NCBI RefSeq assembly: GCF_900103875.1
Contig: NZ_LT629705.1
Location: 5,651,001-5,715,000, forward strand
Length of the DNA stretch: 64,000 nt
From: Pseudomonas arsenicoxydans
GTDB taxonomy: Bacteria > Pseudomonadota > Gammaproteobacteria > Pseudomonadales > Pseudomonadaceae
Direction of reading: 5' to 3'
Numbering within the stretch: the first letter of the stretch is position 1; each line of letters starts with the position of its first letter. Under the pieces are notes generated by a model. The model was not told where the DNA came from, did no database searches, and worked only from the letters and a program-made list of their open reading frames with translations. Both the position numbers and the translations under genes were made by a program. Of the stretch, positions 52,390 to 63,068 are shown in pieces.

Positions 52390-53128
52390 GAGTAGGTGCC
52401 CCCTTGAGGTACATTTCTATAATTTCCGCAGGATCACCATCAGCAACCTTCTTTCCGTGATCCATCCAGATGACGCGATTACATAACGACTTAACCAAAT
52501 TATGATCGTGAGAAACCATAATCATAATGTCTGCCTTAGCGATCATCGAATGCATTCTCGCCTTGGCCTTTTCCATAAAGGCCGCATCGCCACCTGCAAA
52601 AATCTCGTCCAGCACTAGCACTTCAGGGTGTACAGCTGTTGCTAGCGAAAATGCCAGGCGCATATACATACCTGTAGAATAGTATTTAACCGGTGTATCA
52701 ATAAAATCTTCAAGTTCGGCGAACGCGATCACTTCCGGCTCAATCTCGGCCAATTGAGCTTTGGTATAACCCAGAATCGAACCATTCAGGTAGATGTTTT
52801 CTCGCCCTGTAAACTCCGGGTGAAAGCCCGCACCAATTTCCAACAACGGCGCGATACGTCCCGATACTTTTATCGCGCCCTCTGACGGCTCATATATTCG
52901 ACACAACGCTTTCAATAACGTACTTTTTCCCGCGCCATTGTGCCCGACAATCCCGACGCGGTCGCCTGCATTCAAATTAAAGGAAACATTATTCACCGCG
53001 AGAAAATCCGAATATGCCGACTTGCTCTTCTTCTTGAATATGCCGGTAAAATAGTCTTTAAATGATGGCGTCGAATCGTGATAAATACGAAACTTAATTG
53101 ATAAATCGACAATTGAGATATTCGACAT
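52382..53128 (-). CDS. wzt: Wzt, ATP-binding subunit of the O-antigen ABC exporter
   Basis: A 248-residue ATPase of the KpsT/Wzt/TagH type. Walker A GHNGAGKST (62-70), the polysaccharide-exporter LLEIGAGFHPEFTGRENIYL loop, signature KYYSTGMYMRLAFSLA and Walker B VLVLDEIFAGGD are intact. The protein stops at APTHG, right after the nucleotide-binding domain. It lacks the C-terminal carbohydrate-binding domain that Wzt proteins use to recognise capped chains in some serotypes. It exports lipid-linked O-polysaccharide across the inner membrane together with Wzm, 5 bases upstream. Confidence 0.93.
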   Translation of the reverse strand: MSNISIVDLSIKFRIYHDSTPSFKDYFTGIFKKKSKSAYSDFLAVNNVSFNLNAGDRVGIVGHNGAGKSTLLKALCRIYEPSEGAIKVSGRIAPLLEIGAGFHPEFTGRENIYLNGSILGYTKAQLAEIEPEVIAFAELEDFIDTPVKYYSTGMYMRLAFSLATAVHPEVLVLDEIFAGGDAAFMEKAKARMHSMIAKADIMIMVSHDHNLVKSLCNRVIWMDHGKKVADGDPAEIIEMYLKGAPTHG

Positions 53129-53133
53129 TTTAT

Positions 53134-53922
53134 TTACAGCCTAAAGATAATTTTTTTCTCTTTAAGGAGAAAAAATACAAACCCGAGAAAAAGACTGCCT
53201 GCTGCCAGAGCCATGCAAATCATAACCGTTGTAGAGTTTGGCAAGACGCCTTGAGTCAAGGGAGCTCGAAACATATCCACAAACGGAACGACCGGATTAA
53301 AGCTAACTAACCAAGCCACCTTCCCCATCAGAGCGTCATTTTTGTACATGATTGGCGTCAGGAAAAACCAGGCTTGCATTGCAATCAAAATGATATGTTG
53401 CAGGTCCCGAAAAAAAACTGTCGCAATTGAGATAAATAGAGCAATACCTAGCGCAAACACAAACAGCAGTATATAGGCGAACGGAATAGACAGAAGCGCC
53501 CATGTCAGGTGCCCACCGATTGCAAAAATTATCAAAAACAGAGCAACAAAGGAAAGACAACTATCTATCAAAACTCCGAGAGCAACACTCAACGGAAAGA
53601 TAAGCTTGGGTAGATATATCTTTTTTATCAAGCTTTCGTTATTGATGAACGCGGCCCCCGATTGCGTCACTATGCCACTGAAGCAATTCCAGGGAATCAT
53701 CCCTGCAAACAAGAACACGGCATAAGTCTTCAGGTCTGCCTTGAACAAAGTCGAAAATACCACCGCCGTGACGGTCATCATCATCAGCGGATTAATCAAT
53801 GTCCAAAGATAGCCCAGAGCAGTCCTACGATACCGCAGGATCAAATGTTGACGAACTAACTGCCATAGTACGGCGCGGCTACTATACAGCTCGAAAAGCT
53901 GCCTAAATGCCTTATTAATCAC
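53134..53922 (-). CDS. wzm: Wzm, permease subunit of the O-antigen ABC exporter
   Basis: A 262-residue ABC-2 type permease with six predicted helices. Family motifs: LILRYRRTALGYLWTLINPL near residue 27, FAGMIPWNCFSGIVTQSG, and FFRDLQHIILIAMQAWFFLTPIMY, of which FFRDL and the TPI segment are typical of Wzm/TagG. It moves the complete O chain to the periplasm. It is the first gene after rmlA, with a 109-base AT-rich gap. No wzx or wzy is present in the locus. Confidence 0.93.
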   Translation of the reverse strand: MINKAFRQLFELYSSRAVLWQLVRQHLILRYRRTALGYLWTLINPLMMMTVTAVVFSTLFKADLKTYAVFLFAGMIPWNCFSGIVTQSGAAFINNESLIKKIYLPKLIFPLSVALGVLIDSCLSFVALFLIIFAIGGHLTWALLSIPFAYILLFVFALGIALFISIATVFFRDLQHIILIAMQAWFFLTPIMYKNDALMGKVAWLVSFNPVVPFVDMFRAPLTQGVLPNSTTVMICMALAAGSLFLGFVFFLLKEKKIIFRL

Positions 53923-54031
53923 CCGACCACCTCAGAGACCCTATCAACATCCAAACTATAATATAGTTTCATTTTTTCCCTTATAACTAGCAGAACACGC
54001 CCTTTTTAACACTCATTCTGACGGGGCTTCA

Positions 54032-54931
54032 TTAAGCTCGTGTGCTCTTTATTTCTTTCAGAATGGCCAGGAGGTACTTACCATATCCATTTTTTGCTAA
54101 TGGCGTCGCGAGCGCCTCCAACTGCTCATCATTAATCCATCCCTGGCGGAATGAAATTTCTTCAGGGCATGCGACTTTCAAGCCTTGGCGGCTTTCCATC
54201 GTCGCAATAAATTGGCCTGCATCAAGTAGCGATTCGTGCGTTCCGGTATCTAGCCAAGCATACCCCCTGCCCATGATTTCAACATCTAACTGGCCTTTTT
54301 CCAGATAGAGTCTATTCAAGTCAGTGATTTCGAGCTCACCCCGGGCGGACGGTTTTAACGACTTGGCAAGTTCTACAACTTGCGAATCATAGAAATACAA
54401 ACCGGTTACCGCATAGCTCGACTTAGGCACCGATGGCTTTTCTTCGAGGCTGATCACCTTTCCCTTATTGTCAAATTCGACTACACCATACCGCTCCGGG
54501 TCGTTGACATGATAAGCAAATACACTTGCCCCCTCAGTGCGGCACATCGCATTCTTGAGGAGGTTGTGGAAATCGTGACCATGGAAAATGTTATCGCCCA
54601 AGACTAACGCACAAGACCCACCCGCAAGGAATTCTTCACCAATAACAAATGCTTGGGCAAGGCCATCGGGCGAGTCCTGAACGGCGTATTCCAGATTGAT
54701 ACCCCAGCGTTTGCCGTCCCCCAGCAACTGCTCGAATCGAGGAGTGTCTTGAGGCGTCGAAATAATAAGAATATCTCGTATTCCTGCAAGCATCAGGACA
54801 CTTAGCGGGTAGTAAATCATCGGTTTGTCGAAAACAGGCAAAAGCTGCTTGGATATCGCCAGCGTTGCAGGGTGAAGGCGAGTTCCGGAGCCACCTGCGA
54901 GGATGATGCCTTTACGATTGGTCGTAATCAT
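54032..54931 (-). CDS. rmlA: RmlA, glucose-1-phosphate thymidylyltransferase
   Basis: A 299-residue enzyme making dTDP-glucose from dTTP and glucose 1-phosphate. The nucleotide-binding loop [43 protein letters not shown] and the [13 protein letters not shown] segment with the catalytic Lys are intact. Its gene start overlaps the rmlD stop by four bases (ATGA). It supplies the first step for both dTDP-rhamnose and the FdtA-branch sugar. Confidence 0.97.
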   Translation of the reverse strand: MITTNRKGIILAGGSGTRLHPATLAISKQLLPVFDKPMIYYPLSVLMLAGIRDILIISTPQDTPRFEQLLGDGKRWGINLEYAVQDSPDGLAQAFVIGEEFLAGGSCALVLGDNIFHGHDFHNLLKNAMCRTEGASVFAYHVNDPERYGVVEFDNKGKVISLEEKPSVPKSSYAVTGLYFYDSQVVELAKSLKPSARGELEITDLNRLYLEKGQLDVEIMGRGYAWLDTGTHESLLDAGQFIATMESRQGLKVACPEEISFRQGWINDEQLEALATPLAKNGYGKYLLAILKEIKSTRA

Positions 54932-55821
54932 TTGTTTAAAACTTCCCTAAGCATTCGGGTTACACCACTTCGCCAGTCCGGCAGGTGTAGAGAAAAGTTG
55001 TCACGTAGTTTTTGAGTATTTAAACGTGAGTTCAGAGGACGGCGGGCTGCGGCTGGATATGCGCTGGTCTCAATTGGATTGATCAACTTTACGGCAAGCC
55101 GTTCATCATGAGCCCTAGCAACATCGATCACATGACTCGCATAACCATACCAAGACACTTCACCGCTGGCGGCCAGGTGATACAACCCTGACAACTCAGG
55201 GCGCCGCAGGGCTTGCTGAAGCGCAAATGCTGTCACGTCCGCAATAAGATCGCTTCCGGTTGGTGCACCGATCTGGTCTGCAATGACGCTAATGGCTTCT
55301 CTCTCTTTTGCCAGGCGCAATATCGTTTTCGCAAAGTTATGGCCACGCGCTCCGTAAATCCAGCTAGTGCGAAAGATCAGGTGGTTACAATCTGAGGCTT
55401 GTATTACCTGTTCACCTGCCAGTTTACTTTTGCCATAGAGATTTAGCGGGCAAGCGAGATCCGCTTCTCGCCACGGAGTCTGCCCTTGGCCGCCTAAAAC
55501 GTAGTCAGACGAATAGTGAATCAGCCAGGCGTCCATCATCTTGGCTTCCTCAGCCATAACTTGAACTGCCATTGCATTTACAGCACTGGCCAATTCAGGC
55601 TCAGACTCGGCGTTGTCGACGGCGTTGTATGCCGCCGCATTAACGATAACATCGGGTTTGACTCGACGAATCGTCGCACGTAGCCCTTCAAGGTTCAGCA
55701 GGTCTCCGCACAGCCCTTCTTCAGCATGCCGGTCAAGTGCGATCAACTCACCGAGTGGCGCAAGGGAGCGCTGCAACTCCCATCCGACCTGGCCGTTTTT
55801 TCCAAGCAGGAGGATCTTCAT
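54928..55821 (-). CDS. rmlD: RmlD, dTDP-4-dehydrorhamnose reductase
   Basis: A 297-residue [55 protein letters not shown] and YGKSKLAGE (YxxxK). It performs the last step of dTDP-L-rhamnose synthesis. It sits between rmlB and rmlA with 4-base overlaps on both sides. The preceding epimerase gene rmlC is not in this window, so rhamnose synthesis must rely on an rmlC elsewhere, or RmlD is a leftover. Confidence 0.95.
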   Translation of the reverse strand: MKILLLGKNGQVGWELQRSLAPLGELIALDRHAEEGLCGDLLNLEGLRATIRRVKPDVIVNAAAYNAVDNAESEPELASAVNAMAVQVMAEEAKMMDAWLIHYSSDYVLGGQGQTPWREADLACPLNLYGKSKLAGEQVIQASDCNHLIFRTSWIYGARGHNFAKTILRLAKEREAISVIADQIGAPTGSDLIADVTAFALQQALRRPELSGLYHLAASGEVSWYGYASHVIDVARAHDERLAVKLINPIETSAYPAAARRPLNSRLNTQKLRDNFSLHLPDWRSGVTRMLREVLNK

Positions 55822-56894
55822 GCCTTGCTCGAACGATCGCTGTAGTTCTGGTCAATCCACTGTTGATAGCTGCCGCTCTTCACGTGAGCAACCCACTCAG
55901 TATTGCTGAGATACCACTCGACAGTCTTACGGATGCCCGTATCGAAGGTCTCTTCCGGCGACCAACCCAGCTCCCGCTGGATTTTGCTGGCGTCGATGGC
56001 GTAACGCTGGTCGTGACCTGGACGATCCTGAACGTATGTAATAAGGCTGGCATGTGGCCGGTATGCGGAATCCGGACGCAATTCGTCGAGCAGCGCACAC
56101 AAGGTGTTCACGACTTCGATATTTTGCTTTTCGTTATGGCCACCGATGTTGTACGTCTCGCCGATAACGCCTTCGGTCACGACTTTGTAAAGCGCACGAG
56201 CGTGGTCTTCGACGTATAGCCAGTCACGGACCTGATTCCCCTTGCCGTAGACCGGCAGCGGCTTGCCTTCCAGTGCATTGAGAATGATCAGCGGGATCAA
56301 CTTCTCAGGGAAGTGGCATGGGCCATAGTTGTTCGAGCAGTTGGTGACCAGGGTCGGCAAGCCATAAGTACGGCTCCAGGCTCGAACCAAGTGATCGGAA
56401 CTGGCCTTGCTCGCGGAGTAAGGCGAACTTGGCTGATATGGCGTTGTTTCGGTAAAGAGGTCTTCCGGACCTTCAAGGTCTCCGTAAACTTCGTCAGTCG
56501 AAATGTGGTGGAAGCGGAAGCTGGCTTTACGCGCGTCATCCAGCGCTGCCCAGTAGTGGCGCGCAGCTTCAAGCAGGGTGTAAGTGCCAATAATGTTGGT
56601 TTGGATGAATTCAGACGGTCCGGAGATCGAGCGATCAACGTGGGACTCTGCGGCCAGGTGCATAATGGCATCCGGTTGGTGTTCACGCAGGACACGGTCG
56701 ATTTGATCACGATCGCAGATATCGACACGCTCGAATGCGTAGCGCGGGTTTTCGCTGACTTCGGCCAACGACTCAAGATTGCCAGCATAAGTCAGCTTAT
56801 CGACGTTAACGACAGCGTCAGAGGTGTTCGAAATAATATGACGGATAACTGCCGAGCCGATAAACCCGGCGCCGCCGGTAACTAGAATTTTCAC
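55818..56894 (-). CDS. rmlB: RmlB, dTDP-glucose 4,6-dehydratase
   Basis: A 358-residue extended [34 protein letters not shown], the catalytic [12 protein letters not shown] (Thr-Asp-Glu) and [15 protein letters not shown], and [18 protein letters not shown] [17 protein letters not shown]. It makes dTDP-4-keto-6-deoxyglucose, the branch-point intermediate for RmlD and the FdtA-like isomerase. It is the first gene of the O-antigen transcript; the promoter should lie in 56895-57122. Confidence 0.97.
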   Translation of the reverse strand: MKILVTGGAGFIGSAVIRHIISNTSDAVVNVDKLTYAGNLESLAEVSENPRYAFERVDICDRDQIDRVLREHQPDAIMHLAAESHVDRSISGPSEFIQTNIIGTYTLLEAARHYWAALDDARKASFRFHHISTDEVYGDLEGPEDLFTETTPYQPSSPYSASKASSDHLVRAWSRTYGLPTLVTNCSNNYGPCHFPEKLIPLIILNALEGKPLPVYGKGNQVRDWLYVEDHARALYKVVTEGVIGETYNIGGHNEKQNIEVVNTLCALLDELRPDSAYRPHASLITYVQDRPGHDQRYAIDASKIQRELGWSPEETFDTGIRKTVEWYLSNTEWVAHVKSGSYQQWIDQNYSDRSSKA

Positions 56895-57122
56895 GCGAGC
56901 CTATACCCTTGAGTTGCTGACAGGGCCGCCAACCGAGCACTGTCGAATCCATGAATGCAAAAGCCATCAAGTTCGCTGAGGCTTCTGACAGAGTCAGTCT
57001 GAACCGACGTGGGAATATGCCACTATCGGACAACCGCAGCATTTTACAGCTAAATGAAGGTTTTACTAATGGATATAGACAAGCTGTGACGCAAATTCGA
57101 CGTGTCTCATGCGATATCGCAG
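56895..57122. other. Leader/promoter region of the O-antigen locus
   Basis: 228 bases between rmlB and the LapA-like gene. It should carry the rmlB promoter. I see no JUMPstart/ops (GGCGGTAGCGTG-like) element in it. The minus-strand stretch TGTAAAATGCTGCGGTTGTC has an AT-rich patch but no firm -35/-10 pair. Confidence 0.4.
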
Positions 57123-57362
57123 TCAGACCAAACGCTTGCGCGACGCCCTGGACGTACGTCCTAGGAACCAACCAAGAATTGGTCCGATCACCATGCCGAT
57201 CAGCAACGAAAGAACCATGACCAGCGATACCGGCAACCGCGGCCCTTCCCACCCTAGAAACAGCAAGGATACCGATTGCTGATTCTCAAGAACAAATGCA
57301 AGAGTCGCTACAACCAGCAACAAAACCAATATGGCAAGCAGTACGCGCTTTACATTACGCAT
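57123..57362 (-). CDS. LapA-domain (DUF1049) small membrane protein
   Basis: A 79-residue protein with two membrane helices (about residues 5-25 and 45-68) and a basic tail GRTSRASRKRLV. FVLENQQSVSLLFLGWEGPR is typical of the lipopolysaccharide assembly protein A family. AAGGAG precedes the ATG. It follows ihfB by 27 bases in the same direction, so it is likely co-transcribed with it. The usual E. coli partner LapB is not here. Confidence 0.85.
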   Translation of the reverse strand: MRNVKRVLLAILVLLLVVATLAFVLENQQSVSLLFLGWEGPRLPVSLVMVLSLLIGMVIGPILGWFLGRTSRASRKRLV

Positions 57363-57389
57363 GAGCGGCTCCTTGAATTACGACAGCCG

Positions 57390-57686
57390 TCAAAGCCCCT
57401 CCTCCTCATCCTCGTTCACACGATCGCGCAGCTCTTTACCAGGCTTGAAATGCGGAACGAATTTGCCATCCAGACTAACCGACTGACCGGTTTTCGGATT
57501 ACGGCCTACGCGCGGCGCGCGGTAGTGCAGGGAGAAGCTGCCAAACCCACGGATTTCGATACGATCACCCGTGGCCAGACATTGGGACATTTGCTCGAGC
57601 ATGGTCTTGATGGCCAGCTCCACATCTTTAGATGAGAGCAGCCCTTGATGGGTGACAATTCGTTCGATCAACTCCGACTTCGTCAT
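57390..57686 (-). CDS. ihfB: Integration host factor subunit beta
   Basis: A 98-residue HU/IHF-family protein ([60 protein letters not shown]). It bends DNA as a heterodimer with IhfA. AAGGG precedes the ATG. The place between rpsA and the O-antigen genes is the classical boundary of this locus in Pseudomonas. Confidence 0.98.
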   Translation of the reverse strand: MTKSELIERIVTHQGLLSSKDVELAIKTMLEQMSQCLATGDRIEIRGFGSFSLHYRAPRVGRNPKTGQSVSLDGKFVPHFKPGKELRDRVNEDEEEGL

Positions 57687-57831
57687 ATTTTTCCCTTCTT
57701 TTTCAAGCAGCTAGATCAGCGCTTCAAAGGTTTTAGCACGCCCGGATGAATTTGAACAGCCCGGGTTTCGACATATATTTGCCAGCGCTGGAGCACCCGA
57801 CACCAAGGCTTCAAAACACCAACCACACCGC

Positions 57832-58110
57832 TCATCTACAAATAACCAGCATGGTGCGCGTCAGATAGCCGGCAGGATTGAAGCCAAAGGGGAATTCATC
57901 TTCATCCTTGACATCATCAGACCGCGCGACAACCTTATACCCTGACGCCTTACACTCCTTGTTCGCGCGCTTGATACATTTCTCCCACCCTGATCCCAAC
58001 CCCGAACAATCAATCTCGATGCCACTGACCCCGCGCACAACGTGAGTCTTGGCATTTGCGGCACAGCCCGCCAATGTCAGTAACGCGATTGCGACAATGA
58101 GCTTGTTCAT
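57832..58110 (-). CDS. Small lipoprotein, conserved hypothetical
   Basis: A 92-residue protein with a signal peptide ending in the lipobox LTLAGC (Cys16). The mature part has DCSGLGSGWEKCIKRANKEC with three Cys and ends TRTMLVICR with another; disulfides are likely in the periplasm. The pattern suggests an envelope lipoprotein of the Pseudomonas-typical GXXXGW type, function unknown. It lies between ihfB and rpsA with 145- and 219-base gaps. Confidence 0.78.
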   Translation of the reverse strand: MNKLIVAIALLTLAGCAANAKTHVVRGVSGIEIDCSGLGSGWEKCIKRANKECKASGYKVVARSDDVKDEDEFPFGFNPAGYLTRTMLVICR

Positions 58111-58283
58111 TCACTTCCTTACGCCGGACGGCCCGCCCGACTGTCGTTCTCTACAGACTAAAGGTTAGCTGTTAATAAACGATTGATCCGATTAAAGAAT
58201 CGGACAACTTGTTGACCTTATTGGTTTCACACCTTCCCCACATGGGTTAGCCATGCCAGGCAAATCCGTCAAATTCCGGGCAC

Positions 58284-58313
58284 AAAAAAGGGCGACCGAA
58301 GTCGCCCTTTTTC
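58284..58313 (-). terminator. Rho-independent terminator of rpsA
   Basis: A 10-bp stem AAAGGGCGAC / GTCGCCCTTT with loop CGAA (TTCG on the transcript, a stable tetraloop), followed on the minus strand by a T run. Confidence 0.92.
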
Positions 58314-58329
58314 AATGGTCCGACAGAAC

Positions 58330-60018
58330 TTAGTTCTGTTTAGCCATTGCCTGGCGCAGCAGTGCCGCCATGGTGGTGTCAGCTGGAACTTCACTATCCG
58401 AACCAGTTTTCAGGCTCTGGATTGCTTCTTTCTCTTCAGCATCGTCTTTCGATTTGATCGACAGCTGAATTACGCGGCTCTTACGATCAACGCTGATGAT
58501 CTTGGCTTCTACTTCCTGGCCTTCTTTCAGAACGTTGCGCGCGTCTTCAACGCGGTCACGGCTGATTTCGGAGGCTTTCAGAGTCGCTTCGATATCGTCG
58601 GCCAGAGTGATGATGGCGCCTTTAGCGTCAACTTCTTTCACGATGCCTTTAACGATGGCGCCTTTATCGTTCTCTTGAACGTATTCGGAGAACGGATCGC
58701 TTTCCAGCTGCTTGATACCCAGGGAGATGCGCTCGCGCTCTGGGTCAACCGACAGGATAACGGTGTCCAGCTCGTCGCCCTTCTTGAAGCGGCGAACGGC
58801 TTCTTCGCCCACTTCGTTCCAGGAGATGTCGGACAGGTGAACCAGACCGTCGATGCCGCCATCCAGACCAATGAAGATACCGAAATCGGTGATCGACTTG
58901 ATGGTGCCGGAGATTTTATCGCCCTTGTTGAACTGGCCAGAGAAATCTTCCCATGGGTTAGATTTGCACTGCTTGATGCCCAAGGAGATACGACGACGCT
59001 CTTCGTCGATGTCCAGAACCATAACTTCCACTTCGTCGCCGACTTGTACGACTTTCGAAGGGTGGATGTTCTTGTTGGTCCAGTCCATTTCGGAAACGTG
59101 TACCAGGCCTTCAACGCCTTCTTCCAGCTCAGCGAAGCAGCCGTAGTCGGTCAGGTTGGTTACGCGAGCGGTAACACGAGTGCCTTCTGGGTAACGGGCT
59201 TTGATAGCAACCCATGGATCTTCGCCCAGTTGCTTGAGGCCCAGGGAAACACGATTGCGTTCGCGATCGTACTTCAGAACCTTTACATCGATCTCGTCGC
59301 CAACGTTGACGATTTCGGAAGGATGCTTGATACGCTTCCAAGCCATGTCGGTAATGTGCAGCAGGCCATCGACGCCACCCAGATCGACGAATGCGCCGTA
59401 ATCGGTGAGGTTCTTGACGATACCTTTGACTTGTTGGCCTTCCTGCAGGGATTCCAGCAGAGCTTCACGCTCAGCGGAGTTCTCGGCTTCGAGGACGCTA
59501 CGACGGGAAACGACAACGTTGTTGCGTTTCTGGTCGAGTTTGATGACCTTGAATTCCAGCTCTTTGCCTTCCAGGTGCGTGGTGTCGCGCACAGGACGGA
59601 CGTCAACCAGAGAACCTGGCAGGAACGCACGGATGCCGTTAACGTCGACAGTGAAGCCGCCTTTAACCTTACCGTTGATAACGCCCTTGACCACTTCTTC
59701 GGCTGCGAAGGCTGCTTCCAGAACAATCCAGCATTCAGCGCGCTTGGCTTTTTCACGGGACAGCTTGGTTTCACCAAAGCCGTCTTCAACCGAGTCCAGA
59801 GCAACGTGAACTTCGTCACCGACGTTGATAGTCAGTTCGCCAGCATCGTTGTAGAACTGCTCAAGCGGGATGAGTGCTTCAGACTTCAGGCCAGCGTGAA
59901 CGGTTACCCAGCGAGCTTGGTAATCGATATCAACGATAACACCGGTGATGATGGAGCCTGCCTGAAGGTTCAGGGTTTTTAGGCTTTCTTCAAAGAGTTC
60001 CGCAAAGCTTTCGCTCAT
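58330..60018 (-). CDS. rpsA: 30S ribosomal protein S1
   Basis: A 562-residue protein built of six S1 repeats, two N-terminal ribosome-binding (from about residues 20 and 105) and four RNA-binding ones (for instance [40 protein letters not shown] and [20 protein letters not shown]). Full length, with highly biased codons. It binds mRNA at the ribosome during initiation. It comes 120 bases after cmk, in the conserved order cmk-rpsA-ihfB. Confidence 0.98.
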   Translation of the reverse strand: MSESFAELFEESLKTLNLQAGSIITGVIVDIDYQARWVTVHAGLKSEALIPLEQFYNDAGELTINVGDEVHVALDSVEDGFGETKLSREKAKRAECWIVLEAAFAAEEVVKGVINGKVKGGFTVDVNGIRAFLPGSLVDVRPVRDTTHLEGKELEFKVIKLDQKRNNVVVSRRSVLEAENSAEREALLESLQEGQQVKGIVKNLTDYGAFVDLGGVDGLLHITDMAWKRIKHPSEIVNVGDEIDVKVLKYDRERNRVSLGLKQLGEDPWVAIKARYPEGTRVTARVTNLTDYGCFAELEEGVEGLVHVSEMDWTNKNIHPSKVVQVGDEVEVMVLDIDEERRRISLGIKQCKSNPWEDFSGQFNKGDKISGTIKSITDFGIFIGLDGGIDGLVHLSDISWNEVGEEAVRRFKKGDELDTVILSVDPERERISLGIKQLESDPFSEYVQENDKGAIVKGIVKEVDAKGAIITLADDIEATLKASEISRDRVEDARNVLKEGQEVEAKIISVDRKSRVIQLSIKSKDDAEEKEAIQSLKTGSDSEVPADTTMAALLRQAMAKQN

Positions 60019-60138
60019 TTTAATTCCTGTTGAATAAGGGCGAAGGATACGCCCATCTCCACATCCCAGACGACGTGGGTTATGTTCATTTAAAGAAGCC
60101 TTGCAAGACTATGACTGGTCCCCTGCAAAGCTTCTTGG

Positions 60139-60828
60139 TCACCCGGCGATATCGCGAATGGCGATCTCACTCATGATGCGTTCCAGCACCTGCTCGATGG
60201 ATAATTCCGTGGAATCCAGCTGTATGGCGTCAGCCGCCGGCTTGAGCGGGGCTACCGCTCGCTGGGTGTCACGCTCATCGCGAACACGTATCTCATCTAG
60301 CAGACTCGACAGACTAACACCATCGACTTTGCCCTTCAACTGCAAGTATCGACGGCGCGCACGCTCCTCGGCACTGGCAGTGAGGAATATCTTCAGTGGC
60401 GCATCCGGGAAAACCACCGTGCCCATGTCGCGACCATCGGCGACCAATCCCGGAGGTTCCTGAAACGCCCGTTGACGCTGAAGCAAAGCGTCGCGAACGG
60501 CCGGCAACGCGGCGACCTGGGAAGCCCAGGCCCCCACCTGCTCATTGCGCAAATCGTCAGTGACATCGTCACCTTCAAGAATGATCCGCTGCGGATGCCC
60601 TTCAGTCGCTCCGACGAACTGCACGTCCAGATGAGCGGCCAGCAGTTTCAGCGACTCTTCATTGGTCAGATCAACACCGTGGTTGCGTGCCGCGAATGCC
60701 AGCAAACGGTACAACGCACCGGAATCCAGCAGGCACCAGCCCAGACGCTTGGCCAGAATCCCGGCAATCGTGCCCTTGCCCGAACCGCTGGGTCCGTCGA
60801 TGGTGATGACCGGTGGCTTGATGATCAC
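60139..60828 (-). CDS. cmk: Cytidylate kinase
   Basis: A 229-residue NMP kinase: [20 protein letters not shown] (Walker A), [34 protein letters not shown] and [12 protein letters not shown]. It phosphorylates CMP and dCMP. The start is GTG at 60828, overlapping the TGA of the upstream aroA fusion gene (GTGA); no ATG is available near. The longer open frame upstream lies inside aroA. Confidence 0.95.
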   Translation of the reverse strand: MIIKPPVITIDGPSGSGKGTIAGILAKRLGWCLLDSGALYRLLAFAARNHGVDLTNEESLKLLAAHLDVQFVGATEGHPQRIILEGDDVTDDLRNEQVGAWASQVAALPAVRDALLQRQRAFQEPPGLVADGRDMGTVVFPDAPLKIFLTASAEERARRRYLQLKGKVDGVSLSSLLDEIRVRDERDTQRAVAPLKPAADAIQLDSTELSIEQVLERIMSEIAIRDIAG

Positions 60829-63068
60829 GACTGTGCCTCTTGTGCTACACGAATACCGACCTGCGTGCACAGCGCGAGGAAGTTCGGGAACGACGTCGCA
60901 ACGTTGGCGCAATCATGAATACGGATCGGCGCAGTGGCGCGCAGCGATGCCACACTGAAAGCCATGGCAATCCGGTGGTCGCCGTGACCGTGAACTTCGC
61001 CGCCGCCGATCTGGCCGCCGTCGATGATGATGCCGTCCGGGGTCGGTTCGCATTTCACGCCCAAGGCCAGCAAGCCATCGGCCATGACCTGAATACGATC
61101 CGATTCCTTGACGCGCAATTCTTCGGCACCACGCAGAACGGTGCGCCCTTCAGCACAGGCCGCCGCCACGAACAGCACCGGGAATTCGTCGATGGCCAGT
61201 GGCACCAGCGCTTCCGGAATCTCTATACCTTTGAGTTTAGCTGCCCGTACGCGCAAATCCGCCACGGGTTCACCGCCGACTTCACGCTGGTTTTCCAGGG
61301 TGATGTCAGCGCCCATCAGGCGCAGAATATCGATCACGCCAGTACGGGTCGGGTTGATGCCGACGTGCTCAAGCACCAGCTCCGAACCTTCAGCGATCGA
61401 CGCCGCCACCAGGAAGAACGCCGACGACGAGATATCACCTGGCACTTCAATATGGGTCGCGGTCAGCTTGTGGCCGGACTCAACCGACGCAGTCGCGCCG
61501 TTGACGGTGACCGGATAGCCGAAACCACGCAGCATGCGCTCGGTGTGGTCGCGCGTCGGAGCCGGCTCAGTGACGGTGGTCTTGCCTTCGGCGTACAGAC
61601 CCGCCAACAGCAGGCAGGATTTAACCTGCGCGCTGGCCATCGGCATGGTGTAAGCCAGGCCTTTGAGCTTATTGCCACCACGGATGGTCATCGGTGGACG
61701 ACCATCAGCGGCGGTCTCGATCACAGCGCCCATTTCACGCAGCGGATTGGCCACGCGATTCATCGGACGCTTGGACAGCGAGGCATCACCGGTCAGGGTG
61801 CTGTCGAAGCTCTGCGCAGCCAGCAGGCCGGACAGCAGACGCATCGAAGTGCCGGAGTTGCCCAGATAGATCGGGCCAGGCGCAGGCTTCAGGCCGTGCA
61901 GGCCGACGCCGTGAATCGTCACGCGACCGTGGTGCGGACCTTCGATCACGACGCCCATGTCACGGAAAGCCTGCAGGGTCGCCAGGGCGTCTTCGCCCTC
62001 GAGGAAGCCTTCGACTTCGGTGACGCCTTCGGCCAGGGAGCCCAGCATGATCGAACGGTGGGAAATCGATTTATCGCCCGGTACACGAATCCGCCCAGTC
62101 AGGCGGCCACCAGGTTGTGCCAGGAAAATCAGGTCGTTGGAGTTCATAGCGTCCACATAAGCCCGGCGGGCCAGGATTTTACTGAAATGTTCGCGGGCAA
62201 CCCGGGCGCGAGTGAATACGCCCAACAATTGGTGCCCATCCCCTGCATCGACCGCGTCGCGCAAGGCGTCGAGGTCGCTGCGAAATGTATCGAGTGTGCG
62301 CAGGACAGCTTCGCGGTTGGCGAGGAAGATGTCGTGCCACATGACCGGGTCGCTTCCCGCGATTCTTGTGAAATCACGGAAACCGCCGGCAGCGTAACGG
62401 AAGATCTCAAGATTTTCATTGCGTTTGGCCAGTGAATCGACCAAACCGAACGCCAGCAAGTGCGGCAAATGGCTGGTTGCCGCCAACACTTCGTCATGAC
62501 GCTCGACCTGCATGTGCTCGACGTCGGCGCCCAATTCGCGCCACAAACGGTCGACCACGGCCAGCGCGCCCGGATCGGTTTGATCCAGCGGCGTCAGAAT
62601 CACTTTATGGCGACGAAACAGATCCGAGTTGGAAGCTTCCACCCCGCTCTGCTCGGAACCGGCAATCGGATGCCCAGGCACGAAACGCGCGGGCATGCCG
62701 CCAAACGCCTCGGTGGCCGCCCGAACGACGTTGCCTTTGGCGCTGCCGACGTCGGTCAGAATCGCTTGCCCAAGGTCCATGCCAGCCAGTCGGCCAAGCA
62801 TTTTCTCCATCGCCAAGATCGGCACGGCTAGCTGAATCACGTCAGCGCCCTGGCACGCAACGGCCAGGTCGTCTTCGCAGCGATCCACCACGCCCAACTC
62901 AACCGCCAGCTTGCGTGACTGCGGGTCGAGATCGACCCCGACCACTTCACGGCACAGGCCACTTTCACGCAGGCCCTTGGCAAACGAACCGCCAATCAAC
63001 CCCAGACCGACCACCACCAGGCGACCGATCATAGGTTCAGCAGATTGCAGAGCAGTGACATCACCCAC
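60825..63068 (-). CDS. aroA: Fused prephenate dehydrogenase (TyrA) and EPSP synthase (AroA)
   Basis: A 747-residue bifunctional protein. Residues about 14-300 are the TyrA type dehydrogenase: [35 protein letters not shown] and [15 protein letters not shown]. Residues about 312-747 are Aro[39 protein letters not shown] and [31 protein letters not shown]. It works at two points of aromatic amino-acid synthesis, before chorismate and after prephenate. The GTG start (63068) overlaps the hisC stop by 8 bases; ATG at 63032 is an alternative without a clear ribosome site. This fusion is typical of Pseudomonas. Confidence 0.95.
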   Translation of the reverse strand: MGDVTALQSAEPMIGRLVVVGLGLIGGSFAKGLRESGLCREVVGVDLDPQSRKLAVELGVVDRCEDDLAVACQGADVIQLAVPILAMEKMLGRLAGMDLGQAILTDVGSAKGNVVRAATEAFGGMPARFVPGHPIAGSEQSGVEASNSDLFRRHKVILTPLDQTDPGALAVVDRLWRELGADVEHMQVERHDEVLAATSHLPHLLAFGLVDSLAKRNENLEIFRYAAGGFRDFTRIAGSDPVMWHDIFLANREAVLRTLDTFRSDLDALRDAVDAGDGHQLLGVFTRARVAREHFSKILARRAYVDAMNSNDLIFLAQPGGRLTGRIRVPGDKSISHRSIMLGSLAEGVTEVEGFLEGEDALATLQAFRDMGVVIEGPHHGRVTIHGVGLHGLKPAPGPIYLGNSGTSMRLLSGLLAAQSFDSTLTGDASLSKRPMNRVANPLREMGAVIETAADGRPPMTIRGGNKLKGLAYTMPMASAQVKSCLLLAGLYAEGKTTVTEPAPTRDHTERMLRGFGYPVTVNGATASVESGHKLTATHIEVPGDISSSAFFLVAASIAEGSELVLEHVGINPTRTGVIDILRLMGADITLENQREVGGEPVADLRVRAAKLKGIEIPEALVPLAIDEFPVLFVAAACAEGRTVLRGAEELRVKESDRIQVMADGLLALGVKCEPTPDGIIIDGGQIGGGEVHGHGDHRIAMAFSVASLRATAPIRIHDCANVATSFPNFLALCTQVGIRVAQEAQS

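Noticed and set aside
32398..56894. Wzx/Wzy-dependent O-antigen synthesis
   Set aside because: No flippase- or polymerase-like multi-helix protein is encoded in the locus, while a complete Wzm/Wzt pair is present.
58315..59982. 555-codon plus-strand frame opposite rpsA
   Set aside because: An antisense shadow of the strongly codon-biased S1 gene; no start signal and the sequence mirrors the S1 repeats.
60840..62435. 531-codon plus-strand frame opposite the tyrA-aroA fusion
   Set aside because: Antisense shadow in GC-rich DNA; no ribosome site and no recognisable domain.
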